Counted from the first letter of the stretch, positions 12,554 to 23,759 are shown. The stretch: DNA of 64,000 nt from Symsagittifera roscoffensis (GCF_963678635.1 NW_026970664.1:47001-111000); one strand, 5' to 3'. Notes: a model not told the origin generated them from the letters alone. Program-made: numbers and translations.

Positions 12554-13425
12554 GCAGTAAAAAAAATTTCCGCGACTAACAAATAAAAACCTTAGAACAA
12601 TTTCGACTATACCTAGATTGCCAAAACAATCACTATGAAGTAGATTTTTTAGATAACTGTTCATTTAAACCTATACCTGATTCACTATGGATAAAAAATA
12701 AAACTCAGCTGAAATCATATCAACAAAAACCACAACGAAATAAATCAGTCCCTTTAATAGAAAAAGAAGACCTCACGGATTTGATAAATGTTTCAGGCCC
12801 TCCAGATTCAGGTAAAAGTTATAAAATCGAAAAAATACTTAATTTACAAGACCCTCTGGATAATATACCTCTATCTAAGAAGGAAATTCAAAATATTTTT
12901 CTCCCCAACACAGACAAATTGACACTTCAGTCATTACAGACACACCAAAATCCTAACCCCGTATAGACAACTTAAATTTTGGCACAAATACAAAACAAAA
13001 CCTATTAAAGCTGATAATACAATATTAGGAAATAAAACAATACCCAGATATTCTCGAAAACTTAACAATACATTTATTAAAGAAAAAACTGACTTTTTAA
13101 AAAACCATCACCAAGACACGAAAGTACTCGGTGAACCACTAAGTTTAATATCAACCGCATTTCATATTTCACATTCCTCGCATCAGAAAAAAAAACATAT
13201 TCAATTTTCACTCAAATTTTATTTTTTTTCAAACGCATCAATTTGGATACAAGTGCTTTGCATTGATTGTATTACAAGTCAATTAAACAAACGTTTCCCA
13301 CAATAAAAGCAAAAAGCTGAAAAACAAGACTTTATAGGACAATGTTTATATTTCAATGACAGATTCCCATTTGATACCAAATGCCCTATATAAACATCTT
13401 CAGACGGAAATTCGTATAGAACGGT
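12554..13425 (+). other. Broken pol between RNase H and integrase core, element C
   Basis: Polar broken frames. The open piece 12781-12966 (61 codons) contains GPPDSGKSYKIEK, which superficially resembles a P-loop, but it lies in the integrase N-terminal region of pol and has no Walker B partner. I see no clear HHCC zinc-binding motif. Confidence 0.3.
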
Positions 13426-13720
13426 AAAAATAGATGCGTTTACACACTTTGTAGTACTCAACACTGTAACCCTTTGTAACGCTTGTTATGCTTATATAAC
13501 ATTATATGAACACTGGATAGCAAAATTTGAATTACCTGAAGTCCTTGTCACAAATAATGGAACAGATTTCATAAATAACGAAGTAGTTACACCTTGTCAC
13601 CTTTACAAAATTAAAGATAAACCAAGAACATCATATTCCCCATGCATCAACGGAGTAAACGAAGGCGTGAACCGCCCACTACAAGATTACATTCGATGTA
13701 TAAAAAAAAGAAACTATAAA
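13426..13720 (+). pseudogene. Integrase core fragment of element C
   Basis: KIDAFTHFVV near 13427, then EVLVTNNGTDFIN near 13538, then NGVNEGVNRPLQDYIRC near 13649 are the order and spacing of a D,D-35-E retroviral-type integrase. The second catalytic Asp is replaced by Asn (codon AAT, 13553-13555), and the Glu is present (GAA, 13661-13663), 35 residues apart. A stop follows the core. Dead copy. Confidence 0.6.
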
Positions 13721-14019
13721 AACTACACCGAATAGTCAACAGACGTAGAAAAATTTCAACAACATTTATAACATTACAACAACATTTGGACAATCACCAT
13801 ATGTAATGGTTTTTAACCAAAAACCACGAAAACTTATAATACTCACCGCAAACTCCTCAATAAATGCTCAAAGTTTCAATTTGTTACAGCCTACCACTCC
13901 ACGCTCATGATGAAAATCATTTCATTTCCGCTATCCACAAGTATTAAAGTTAGCCTCTGGAACCCATACAGAATGGATTTTGAATAAAGAAAAAGAAACA
14001 AGTAAAATTATCAGAAAAC

Positions 14020-14301
14020 TGCAATGAAATTGTTAAAAAGACAAAATTTTCAGTGTCAAATAACTTCACGTTTCCTCCAAGCATCAAACCTAAGAATATG
14101 AACGTTTGTTTTAATTCCAAACTTAATAATTCAAAAATTGATGTAATAAAAACTACAACCTATTCGAGGAGGACCATATCAAATTATAAAAACCCTACAA
14201 ACGTCACATATACACTTATAGATCACAACAAAACAGAAATCGTAGAACATAAAAACAATCTTCTACCAAACTATCCGAAAGAATACGCCCTTTGTGACTA
14301 A
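14020..14301 (+). pseudogene. GPY/F module of the integrase C terminus, element C
   Basis: One frame near 14165 reads GGPYQIIKTL, the GPY motif typical of Ty3/gypsy integrase C termini. An overlapping open frame runs 14053-14301. The upstream block near 13.93 kb matches D at 2838-2542. Frames shift between these parts. Confidence 0.5.
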
Positions 14302-15239
14302 ACTATTTATATTCCTTTACAGTACTACACTTTGTCGATAAATTAACAGAAACTAATGATCGAAATAAAACAGCACACTTCAATCAATTGTCAAAACCTC
14401 ACAACTCAAACGAAATATCAGAAAAACTTCCAAAACGAATGAATCCAAAACAAATAATTATTCCTAAACTATAATAAAAAAAACAAATACCGAAAATAAA
14501 GAAAAATCACAACCACGCCAATCATCTCGCGTTAGAAATCAACCAGGAAAAAAATACAAAGTTTTTGTTCCAAAGTCTATAGCTCCAGAAACCCTTTGAT
14601 CAATTAACAACATCAATAAAGTTTTTTTCTAAAAACTTAATGAATTCTTTGAATACAGACATTCATTTTCTCTCTCGAAATAACAAGTTCAAAATCGCAA
14701 TTTATAACCCAAATTTAACCAAACGCAAAGTATTAATGAAACCTAAAGACGAAATTCAACCAAATCACTTAGCTTAAAGACATTCTAACTCCCGAAAACC
14801 CCTAATCACCATACAAATAAAAACACGAGTCAGAAATTTAATACCTAAAGACTCAGACTTCCCTTCACCAAAAACTCTTCATTCCCAAACCACATGTCAA
14901 AAATCAATAAACAATCCGACCCCAATTGATTTCAACTCGGAAAAATTGAAAAACAATTCGGCAAAGCAAATCGCTTTTCAAATACTTCTTTCCAACTCAG
15001 TTACACAAATTAAAATAGTTTTTTCAACTTTTCTTTCAAACTTTTCAACATTTTTAAAATTTTTTCTTTTTTCATAACTGATTTATTATAACTTGCGACT
15101 CTCGGTTTATTTAACTTTTGTACCTAGTTTATGACTATTTCCCTTTTCCAGACTTATCTTTCTTTCTCCAAAACCATTGATTACCTAATCAGGTACAAAA
15201 CTTGATAATTCCATAAATGACCCGAAGTAGAAAAGTCAG
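14302..15239 (+). other. Unassigned stretch after pol, element C
   Basis: A/T-rich with short broken frames. The piece near 14650 (IHFLSRNNKFKIAIYN) is weakly similar to D at 853-644. T-rich runs near 15000-15080. No feature that I can name. Confidence 0.3.
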
Positions 15240-15413
15240 CTGATATTTTTCGTGATTTTTCTCATATTTCTAGCTTTTTTAGTTCTGACACTTCATAAAT
15301 GCACTAGCAATAATTGCTTTTGTACTAGCAACAGTTTTCTTGATCTTTTTTGCAGAAAAAAAATTATATAGAACACAGACTCAAAGAAAAACGAAAACAT
15401 ATCTTTCAAAATT
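15240..15413 (+). pseudogene. Membrane-segment remnant, possibly start of an env-like gene
   Basis: Two hydrophobic runs lie end to end in different frames: LIFFVIFLIFLAFLVLTL (from 15240) and ALAIIAFVLATVFLIFFAEKK (from 15301), the second followed by a basic tail RTQTQRKTKTYL. Each is long enough to cross a membrane. Their place after integrase and before the env-like pieces suggests a signal or membrane anchor of an envelope-like protein. A frame break separates them. Confidence 0.35.
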
Positions 15414-15431
15414 GCTAACCTAAGCCCTATT

Positions 15432-15749
15432 ATGAATTCCCCAACAACCAACCGACCTTATGACCCCCCAACAGCACCTACATCTAGTCAAACAAATCAA
15501 CCCCAATCATCTACTCGTGTCTCATATGAAAAGAATCCCTACACCTTTGAAGCAAAATTATCTGAGCCATAAATACCAGCCGTTCATCAACAAATAATAA
15601 ATACCCCTCACTACAACAATAGCTTAACAGAACAAGATAGTTTGGTCAAAACCAAAGTTTGCTATGTACAATACACAGACAAATTAGTCACACCCGACGC
15701 AATAGAAACTGAACACCAAGAGTTCAATTTAGTATCCCCTTCTCACCAT
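15432..15749 (+). pseudogene. Env-like reading frame, 5' piece, cut by element A
   Basis: The frame opens at ATG 15432 with a Pro/Thr-rich stretch, has one stop (TAA, 15570-15572) and continues in the same frame through KVCYVQYTDKLVTPD to the edge of the A LTR at 15749. It would have been one gene of at least 106 codons before A inserted. By position, the 3' reading frame of a Ty3/gypsy element with an envelope. Sequence alone does not prove this. Confidence 0.35.
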
Positions 15750-16646
15750 TGTAACAGTCGCCTACTTCGGTCACATATTAGGCTTAAGAAAAATAGGCCC
15801 TATAACCATTGGATCAAGAGTCAGGGACACTATCTCTTGTATTTTTCTACCTCAAAAACGGTCGGAGCCAATTCGGTTCGCTTGCGACATGAGACTAGAA
15901 CCCGTTACAGCTTAAAGGCTACTACCAAAATATCCCCCCACTCTAGAAAATAAGAACGTTCCCATACTTAGGTCTCGAGATACCCAAAATACACGAACGC
16001 CGATAAAAACAGGGTCGGAACAATCCGTTAAGTTACTTTTTATTGGACAGTGGAATTTTGATCCATTTCAGATGGATCAACCTAAAACTCGCCTTATCTC
16101 AACATAACAATCATAAAACACACTCGAGAAAACTAAATTTGGAACTCACATGTCGACACACTCGAGAATAGGGAGTAATCAAATTGATGAGAAACTCGAG
16201 AATTAAATAAAATAACTTGAGAAGTTCAAAACTAGTCAGTTTTAATAAAAGAAATAAATTTTGACTCTAGAATTGAAGTTTTAGTCTGAACCATTGGGAC
16301 ACTCCAGCTGTCCACCTTTCCGTTGAAGGTTCACTCTAGTTCAGATCGAATAATTTTACTCTTCTCTCGCGATTATCTCGTCTCCTATTTCAGGATAAGA
16401 CGGCTCTACTCGTGTCTTATTTTGTATCTGGAAATTGCGAATAGCAATTTCCCGCTTTTTTCTTAAGTACTTTCCCGCAATTGTAAATTCGGTCGTTCTG
16501 CTTTTTTCATTTTATGTTTTCAGTTGTCGCGAGAAAACTGAGCATGACAGGCTCCATTCGAAATTTTGAAAAATAAAACTTCACTCCAAAATCACGTATA
16601 TTCGTGTCCCTCAAGGTCAAACTTCCAGATATGACCGACTGACACA
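15750..16646 (-). repeat. 3' LTR of element A
   Basis: 897 bp matching 36361-37256 in the same orientation, with about 30 differences by eye (about 3.5%). On the element strand it starts TGTGTC and ends GTTACA, giving TGT...ACA ends. It holds a cluster of CTCGAGAA or CTTGAGAA motifs near 16120-16225. The flank just outside (ACCAT) does not match the flank of the other LTR (AATGA), so no target duplication is seen. Confidence 0.8.
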
Positions 16647-17083
16647 TACTCCCCGGACTCAAGATCGATGTCCTCATCGCGTGCGGCCTCTGTCAGTGAA
16701 TCCCCAGAAACCCGAGTGTCACTCAAGATACAGTGCCCGTGGTCATTTACAGAAGTTTGCAGCAGACTTAAGTTTATCTACACCCCAAAATTCACAACCA
16801 TGTAAAATTTTCACACTATCGCTAAACAGCAATCAAAATCTGCACACACCTGCACCTGTGAATTCTCGCTTTTTAAGCTAGTAATTTAAAATTTCTTTTG
16901 TCCTATTCAATCAGGAAATTGTCATGCAGCATTTTGATTTATATAATAGATATAGCATATTAATAACAATATCTCATTTGTTTTAATTATTTTTTGGTGA
17001 ACCCAGATTTCATCCGAGTTCACCCTCGAGCCCCCTCCCTCTCAAGACTCAAGACTCTAGAATTCCCTTTTTGAGCCACCGGC
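16647..17083 (-). other. 3' untranslated part of element A
   Basis: Between the end of ORF3 and the 3' LTR. On the element strand the bases next to the LTR read GGGGAGTA, a short purine-rich run that could be the polypurine tract priming plus-strand synthesis. CTCAAG occurs twice in tandem near 17041. No gene; the plus-strand frame 16681-16881 is antisense. Confidence 0.4.
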
Positions 17084-17204
17084 TCACCTTGTGTTCTTCC
17101 CCTTCGAGGTACCAGACCCAGATATATTTGACACTATGATCTGCTTCAATAGTGCCTCTTCATCATCGGAGCTGATCACAATCTCCTCCCAAGCCTTCAG
17201 CTGT

Positions 17205-17729
17205 TCATAGGATCGCATCCACTCCCTTTGCTCTTGCAATCTCTTCGCCTGATTTGGCAAGCTCTTCACCTTCGACTCCCGGTTCAAACAAGGAATTGTG
17301 AAGACTCAGGCTTACATTCTTCGCCAGGTCCTCCTCAAGTATTGACTCCCTCGCTCTGGTGTTGTCTCTGGATACTCTACCCACTCTTTTCCACCCCGTC
17401 GTGATCGCATTTCGATGGGTCAGCAGAGGTCTTTTGCAGGCATCTGGTCCTATCTCGGCCTGGAATTGTCGATATTCCTTTTGATGTTTCCTCATGTGAT
17501 CCTTCGTCGCTACATATAACCAGGATGTTAACGTCGCGCGAAACCAAGGAAAGAATCTCAAGCGGCTCCACACGTGTCTTAATTCCATTGGTATGGCGAA
17601 CACCTTGCATGCTGTCTCGAACAACTCAAGTCTCCTGCTGTAATCTATCGCGTGAGTCGACTCTGCTGTTGGCGTCTTCGATTCTCGATACTTTGCTATG
17701 TTTTCTTCCATCCATCGTAGAGCCAGCAT
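17205..17729 (-). CDS. ORF3 C-terminal piece of element A
   Basis: A 174-codon open piece of ORF3, rich in Arg, Trp and Phe (HVWSRLRFFPWFRATLTSWLY), ending in an acidic stretch. A second frame, 17287-17084, overlaps its end and carries the acidic/Ser-rich C terminus (EEIVISSDDEEALL). No known domain. The apparent start is only the first start-like codon after a frame break. Confidence 0.4.
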   Translation of the reverse strand: MLALRWMEENIAKYRESKTPTAESTHAIDYSRRLELFETACKVFAIPMELRHVWSRLRFFPWFRATLTSWLYVATKDHMRKHQKEYRQFQAEIGPDACKRPLLTHRNAITTGWKRVGRVSRDNTRARESILEEDLAKNVSLSLHNSLFEPGVEGEELAKSGEEIARAKGVDAIL

Positions 17730-18046
17730 CCAAGATGGTCACTTTTTGTTGATGCTCGGGTAGTCCCAACGACCTGATTTCTTCTACATCTCAGATCAGG
17801 CAGAGATTGGCTTGGTCTGGGTACCACACTGTCTGCGCCAGACAGTGGCACGGACAATCCCCGTGTGTGAGGTCGATGCTCCTAAGATTGCGTTCTCCCG
17901 AGGCTTCTAGGAGAGGCTCAAGTTCCATCATCTTCTCGTGTATCACGTCGACTTCTTCCAAGTTTGGGGCACTTACCATGGGTTTCCCAATCACGTTTTG
18001 TCTCTCGTGGTCACTTGTGTTTTCACCCTCCAAACCCAGAAGTTCT

Positions 18047-18520
18047 TCACCCCAGGATTTCACTCAAGTCGTCCCTCTGTTCTTTCGGCACTGTCCCTCG
18101 GATCTTCCTCAACAGCTTGTGTGAATGATGCGACATCCGAGCCAGTCTTACGTATTTGGGCACTGAGAAGGCTTTGTCTATCAATACCCTTTGGCTGGAT
18201 ACTTCCACCATCGCCATGTGTAATGGATAGTGGCTGCCACATAGGTTGGCCATCACTGACCCCACTAAGGACTTCGCATTTACAGGCAGACCATATGCTT
18301 CGCTCATGGGAAATCCCATCTCCGCTTCAAATCCAACCTTCCAACTCTTGATGTGTTTCTGGGTCACTTGCAACACCCCGGACCATGACTCTACGCTCAA
18401 CGCGGTCACCAAGTGGTGTTCTGACTCTAGCCTCTCCAGTGACTCGAGACTGCACATTCTTGAGAAGAATCCCAGAGCTGTTGCTAGGTTCACCGTGGTA
18501 CTCGCGTAACACTCAGCCAC
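18047..18520 (-). CDS. ORF3 middle piece of element A
   Basis: 157 open codons, mixed hydrophobic and charged, with cysteines and histidines (SHHSHKLLRKIRG) but no zinc-binding spacing. It ends with a stop at 18047 and overlaps the next piece, 18063-17791, by 17 bp in another frame, which indicates a small indel. Confidence 0.4.
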   Translation of the reverse strand: MAECYASTTVNLATALGFFSRMCSLESLERLESEHHLVTALSVESWSGVLQVTQKHIKSWKVGFEAEMGFPMSEAYGLPVNAKSLVGSVMANLCGSHYPLHMAMVEVSSQRVLIDKAFSVPKYVRLARMSHHSHKLLRKIRGTVPKEQRDDLSEILG

Positions 18521-18865
18521 TATCTGTATTTCACTCTTCTCCCTTTCGGTAATGTCTTCAAACCAGGTGACTACGTCTTCTTTCTGGAAAGACTGTATCT
18601 TGAGGCAGGATCAGTCTATGCACTATACTCAATGTCGCCAAATCTTCATCCTCTGTCGGTGCTAGTCTCACTCGCTCCGTGACTTCCTCGATCAGGCTCG
18701 CATGGGGATGTGGACACCAGGAGGGCCTCAGCAATTTCCACAACACTCCCAGATTCGTGGCCAACATGCCGTTCCCGTTACCCATCTTTAGTTCGACTCT
18801 TCTACTTGAGCGCGGCACACTTATTACTTCTGGTGTCTTCTCGAGAATCAAACCTAGCTATGTGG

Positions 18866-19765
18866 CTAGGTCTCTCTCTCTACAGTGTTTATCTCCACTA
18901 TCTCCTCTGTCCAGAACTTCAGCAGCTCCGCCACCTCGTAATTTATGTGGGCGCCTCCGGCTTCCGAGTCCAAGAAAGGGTTGTATGCCATCCCCATCAC
19001 TCCAGACACATACTGAAACTCTCCCTTTTTGTTGGGTTTCAAGTACTCTCCTGACGAAGCCAAGTTACGGTGTACGTCGTGTTTCTCCTCGAACTTCTTG
19101 TTGTAGAATCTCCGTATCTCATCTAACTTCCTGTGGCTCTCTAGAGACTGCCTAGAACCATCCTCCTTTTCTATCCCAGTACTCTGGTACTCGTTCAAGA
19201 TGACTGCTGAGACTCTCCTTTCCACCGTCTTGCTTCCGATTGCTCTCTGGTGATATGCTAGGATGGTACTATCAGTCATCATCGACATTATCCACCTCAA
19301 GAAACAGGTAGCATCTTTCCTCCTTGCCAGACTCAAGCCTGAGTTATCCCTAGCAACGTATTGCATCAGTACTCGATACACCTCTAGATTCTTGCCTCCC
19401 AATTTCAACTTATCGTACGAAGTCAGTGTCTCTAACTCGATTCCCACCAGGCTCCACGCAAACATCAGTTGTCCTGCTGTTCTAATGAAGGGATTCGCCA
19501 TCAACGGCGATGCCGATGAGGATGTTCTCATCGCTTCTTCAAAATGATCCCTCAACAAGTTCTGCCAAGTTCTCTTCAGTTGGCTCCCCAATTCCAATTT
19601 GTTGATATCAGCCTTCTGCTGGGTAGCCCAGTTGCGTCGTTTGAGTGACACTCCACTGTCGAGTTTCTTTAGGCAGTCTTCTAATTCCTGCAATGTTTCC
19701 AGGGCCACCCACCACGGTCGGGAGGTGTTCCTCGTTTTATTCTTCTCAAGATGATCGCTAGTCAC
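18866..19765 (-). CDS. ORF3 large N-terminal piece of element A
   Basis: The longest intact part of ORF3, 299 codons. Charged and helical, with a conserved-looking core (LMANPFIRTAGQLMFAWSL). No Arg/His/Arg/Tyr recombinase pattern and no D,D,E triad that I can see. The piece begins at a GTG after a frame break and joins the basic N-terminal piece 20152-19802 upstream. Confidence 0.45.
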   Translation of the reverse strand: MTSDHLEKNKTRNTSRPWWVALETLQELEDCLKKLDSGVSLKRRNWATQQKADINKLELGSQLKRTWQNLLRDHFEEAMRTSSSASPLMANPFIRTAGQLMFAWSLVGIELETLTSYDKLKLGGKNLEVYRVLMQYVARDNSGLSLARRKDATCFLRWIMSMMTDSTILAYHQRAIGSKTVERRVSAVILNEYQSTGIEKEDGSRQSLESHRKLDEIRRFYNKKFEEKHDVHRNLASSGEYLKPNKKGEFQYVSGVMGMAYNPFLDSEAGGAHINYEVAELLKFWTEEIVEINTVERET

Positions 19766-20235
19766 TTGCTTCCCAGTGGCCTGGTGTTCATTTGAGACCC
19801 ATTATTTGCCGACGTCCACTTCCCATGTCTGCCCGCTCGTCGAACTTCGTTTCATTTTTGTCCTCTGAGGCTTGAAGTCTTCTTCCGTTGTTGAGCTGGT
19901 GGGGATCTCCATCTCTCTTTCTACGTCGAGCAGTTTCCTTGGCTCGTAGCTACTCTTGTAGGCTGCTGTCTTCCATCGTGCCAGAACCATGGGGGCCGTC
20001 TCTCTCAAGTTTTTCTCCGAGACCGCATCCGCTGAAGGACTGCCCAATCCCTCCACGTCTCTCTTCCTCTTGCGAGACCTCACGTCTTTACTCGGGGGCT
20101 TTGTCGTTATCATCACTGATTCGACTTCTTTGTCTCCATCCAACCCTTCCAACTCTTGCCTCCCCCTGCTCGAGCCTTAAGGATATTAGTACTTTTAATT
20201 ATATTACTAGTTTTGACCTTATCCCCCCTTACACT

Positions 20236-22544
20236 TTAAATTATTTTATTGTCAGTTTTTTGTTTCAGAGTAGAGCTGTCTTTACATTTGTCTTCTTTGG
20301 TCTTCCGTGATGCCTTCCTCAACTCGACCATCTTGCTCAGCAGTTCTCCTCTAGCTTTCTCCTCCAGACCTGTCCCCATCAGGACAGGCTCTCCGAATTT
20401 CACCACCGTGTCCCACAGCTCTTCCTTGAAGTCATCCAATGTGATCTCGTCATTCACCTCTCGATTAAAATCGCTCAAGAATTCTCGCCAATCGTCCTCA
20501 TCCAGAGTTCCTAGGAACGCATCCCTGTTTCCCTCGAAGGTGTTCTTCTCCCTTCTTTCTGCGCTCAGGAAAATCATTCCCATGTTAGGATTCTCGCTCG
20601 TCAGTGGTAACTCTAGATTTTTGCGGGGAGATGAGGTCAGAGGTGGCGTGGCAGTGTCTGCCCAATTTTCTCCGCTCAGATCCTTCAACAGTTCTTGAGT
20701 GGTGAACTCCTCCTCTGATGGTTTTGGCTCCGGTGTGTTTCCCACTTCCATATCCTCTCCTGCCTCGCTGAGAGTCTCGTCCATGATTTCCTCTCCTGAT
20801 TCTACTCCTCTTCTCTCAAGAATCCTCCTGAATCGATCTTCTACAGGGCCGCTCCTTTTATCCCCAGGGGTGCCCACCGATAGGGGTGATGGTGTCGTCG
20901 GACCCGTTTTCTTATATTCCGTCAGAGCCACATACAATGGGCCTGCTTCATCCAGCTCCTTCCCCTCCTGTCTCATCTCCACTTGCTCCAGTCCGTAAGG
21001 TGCCCGGTATCTTCTCGTGGCAAACATCATCTCATCTCCTTTTAGTGCGATGTGTCCTTCCTCCACGATCATCCTGCCATCGTCCCACACCGGCAATTTG
21101 TTCTCCAGACCTGCCCGCTCAAGTGTTCTCAAGACTTCTCGCACCTCGAATTTCGGGGGGCATCGAGCCTCTCATTTTCTTGGCTTGAGTTGTCCATGAA
21201 TTGATTTTTGTATCGCTAGTGTGAAAATAAACCGCTGCAGTGTAGCCGATGAGCAGGGGATCCCAGCCATCGATGAACTCCCTCTGTTGTTCTTCGGCTG
21301 CTGCTCTCGCGAACAGGGACGGGACCACCAGGGAGCTGTTTATCCCCAGGGTCATTCTCCTCACTGTTGGAAACTCTGGAATGCTTGCTGGTAGGACTTC
21401 CTTCTCCAATATTGCCTCTAGCTCCCTTTTCACCATTTCAAAGCTTTTCTTCCATGCTGGAATTCTCAAGACCTCTTTAGGTTCCAGAACTTGGGGTAGG
21501 TTTCGATGGGGCCTTCGCGTTTACCTCCCATCCTACACTGCAGTTGTCCTCGGAAACTGTATACATCAAATCCGGATCCTTCACTTTTCCGAAGAGCACC
21601 GTGTTGCTCATTTGTGCCCTTAGCACCTCTTGCTGACACCAATTGAGTGTCGTCCCATCTAGTATGCTTATGAGGCTCAAGTGGGTCACTGAGTAGCGAT
21701 AAGCTGTCACCAGAGGATCTGGAAACGCGTACGTCACGGCCGGTCCATAAATGCAGGTTACGACCTCCTCTAGCCCCCGGATTATCCCCATGGGTCCGAT
21801 CTCATGGCCAGGCACAGATCTGACAATAGAAGCATGCCCCCATTCATTTTCCTCCATTCATCTCGCGTCTTCGGGCTCTTTTCTTCACCAGTCAGGTGTC
21901 GGTTTTGCATCAGGAGAAACTGCACTAGCAGCGTCTTCAGCCCGGCAGCACACTTGTACGAATAGGTGTCAATGCTCGAGTGTGTTCTTCCCATCGACAG
22001 GGGCTCCCCGTATTTCATTAACCGATGAAATGACATCAATTCCCCGTGGGTTAGAAGCACCAATGCCAAATATCCGTCAATCCGGAGTGTGTCCACGCCC
22101 CGACTGAACATGTACGCTGGGCCCATATTGAATAGGTACCTCGGGTAAACCAGGTACAGTGCCAACAACAGACTGATGGGCATGTTCAGGATTTCCTGTA
22201 TAAAGGCTCCAAAGATAATCTCTTTTGCGCTGAATACTCCAGCCATGAACTCCTTTTCACAACAAGGACTCAAGAACTCAAGAATCTCGTGATCCCTCCT
22301 CGTCCTCAGCTCACCCCCTTGCGTGCTCGCTCCAGAATCCTCCAATCGTGACCTCGTTGGCCGCTGTGACGAACCTGGCCACCGTCATCTCCCTCTTCTC
22401 GGCCACTTCCAGCTGCTCCTCAAGAAAATCCCAGATTTGCTTCACAAGAGGCGGGGCATTCTCTCTCGTCTTCTCCGTAGCGTTTTCCAATCTTGGTGTC
22501 AGGAAGGGCCATCTGCCTCTCTCTTGTGTCAGTCGATACACCAT
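20236..22544 (-). pseudogene. ORF2 C-terminal region of element A, unrecognised
   Basis: Five open pieces: 22544-22311, 22345-21782, 21857-21477, 21469-21119 and 21144-20236 (302 codons). They overlap by a few to about 75 bp in different frames, each overlap marking an indel. The second is hydrophobic in parts (MPISLLLALYLVYPRYLF), which could be a buried helix or membrane segment. The last is acidic, Ser/Thr/Pro-rich (TPEPKPSEEEF) and ends with a Lys-rich tail. No named family. Confidence 0.45.
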
Positions 22545-23350
22545 CGACTCCGGTTGCTTCTCCCTGCGGCCACGTCCTTCCTTTCATTGCTCGGCCCTCT
22601 AGACTTACTGGTGGAGCTTGTGATAGTTAACTCCATGCTTCGAAACCACAGGCTGGCCGTCAGGTGAGTCACTATTGGATGATCGTCCCCTATAGCCGGA
22701 CTGAGCTTGAGTTGCCTGGCGAAGTTTGATATCTCCAGCAAGAGGACCTCGTCCAATACAATGAGGATGTCTGCCAACTCGTAGAAGCCCCTCAACGCGT
22801 GGGACACATCCGCCCACGCCGCCGCCAGTTCTGACTTGCGAAGTCTCAAGTTCGTTGGTTCCAACTCCCGATTGGGAGCTGCCATCAGAATACGCCACCC
22901 ATTCCCTTCCGCTATCAAGATCAAGACCGCATATACAAATTGCAGAGCGGGAGGCATGCTCGCGTACCCGGGGGACATCGTGAACACTACTTTTGTCTTG
23001 GAGCCAAATCGTGAGGCAACGTTCTCTTGTACCTCTTTCATCGCTGCAAATAACGTCTGGATAGCTTCCCAGATTCTCTTCGGCGCTGGTTAATCACCCT
23101 TGAGCTGCTCAAGAAACCCTGTCGCATGCAAGTGATCATTCATTCCTGCAAACAGTAGTAGCTCTGGCTCGCAGGGCATCTCTGATTTTATCGAGACCAC
23201 CAGGGTTAACATCTGGTTCAACTCAGCCCCTGGCAGCGAGTATATCAAGGTCTCCGCCCAGAACAACTTGGGAGACGTTCCCTCGAAGTCCGATCCCGCC
23301 ACGATGATCACCCTTGCGGCAGCTGGATCTGCTCTGTCATAAACTGCCAA
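22529..23350 (-). pseudogene. Second SGNH-like domain of ORF2, downstream copy
   Basis: Pieces 23350-23090 and 23041-22529. SGNH-type landmarks: AGSDFEGTS where block I GDS is expected, LPGAELNQ for block II, FAGMNDHL for block III, and THLTASLW where block V His is expected. Core strands such as TKVVFTMSPGYA and WRILMAAPN fit the fold. The Ser/Asp order of block I is changed, so esterase activity is unlikely. A TAA near 23090 breaks the frame. This copy alone keeps the rest of the domain. Confidence 0.45.
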
Positions 23351-23742
23351 GGTCTTGGCCAGCTGTGTGTTTCCGCAGATGTACCTCGTTCATCGCTGCA
23401 AATAACGTCTGGATAGCTTCCCAGATTCTATTCGGCGCTGGTTCATCACCCTTGAGCTGCTCAAGAAACCCTGTCGCATGCAAGTGATCATTCATTCCTG
23501 CAAACAGTAGTAGCTTTGGCTCGCAAGGCATCTCCGATTTTATTGCTACCACCAAGTTTAACATCTGGTTTAGCTCCGCTCCCGGTAGTGAGTATATCAA
23601 AGTTTCCGGCCAAAATAACTTGGGAGACGTTCCCTCAAAATCCGATCCCGCCATGATGACCACCCTCGCAGCGGCTGGATCTGCTCTGTCATAAACTGCC
23701 AAGGTCTTGGCCAGCTGTGTGTTCCTGCAGGGTTTTCCGTAT
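23039..23742 (-). repeat. 352-bp tandem duplication inside ORF2 of element A
   Basis: The block beginning CATCGCTGCAAATAACG at 23039 recurs at 23391, and ATAAACTGCC at 23339 recurs at 23691, both 352 bp apart. 352 is not a multiple of 3, so the duplication shifts the frame. The copies differ at about 5% of positions by eye, similar to the LTR divergence, so it happened around the time of insertion or just before. Confidence 0.75.
23337..23702 (-). CDS. Second SGNH-like domain of ORF2, upstream truncated copy
   Basis: 121 codons with AGSDF (residues 18-22), LPGAELNQ (39-46) and FAGMNDHL (67-74), as in the neighbouring copy. It runs into a novel tail of about 14 residues at the duplication junction and stops. 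The frame is continuous with the upstream piece except for the TGA at 23760. It is half of a 352-bp tandem duplication, about 5% diverged by eye. Confidence 0.45.
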   Translation of the reverse strand: MAVYDRADPAAARVVIMAGSDFEGTSPKLFWPETLIYSLPGAELNQMLNLVVAIKSEMPCEPKLLLFAGMNDHLHATGFLEQLKGDEPAPNRIWEAIQTLFAAMNEVHLRKHTAGQDLGSL

Positions 23743-23759
23743 CTAGGATAGTCTGCTAA

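Larger units (their letters stand above)
17084..20152 (-). pseudogene. Element A ORF3, broken, function unknown
   Basis: About 1,000 codons in seven minus-strand pieces: 20152-19802, 19765-18866, 18851-18558, 18520-18047, 18063-17791, 17729-17205 and 17287-17084. Pieces overlap or abut with frame changes or single stops, so the ancestor was one long frame. The N-terminal part is basic and Ser/Thr-rich (RSRKRKRD). The rest looks like a helical, charged protein. I see no integrase, recombinase, protease or envelope motif. It lies after ORF2 and before the 3' LTR. Codon choice is like that of ORF2, with many CTT GAG and TTG AG. pairs. Confidence 0.5.

Noticed and set aside
12781-12966. P-loop NTPase (GPPDSGKSYK)
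   Set aside because: A single motif in a decayed pol frame, no Walker B, wrong context.
18679-22107. Long plus-strand frames opposite ORF2 and ORF3 of A (for example 18679-19155, 20249-20698)
   Set aside because: Antisense shadows of GC-richer minus-strand coding; their translations are Ser/Leu/Pro-rich with no domain, and the minus frames carry the recognisable motifs.
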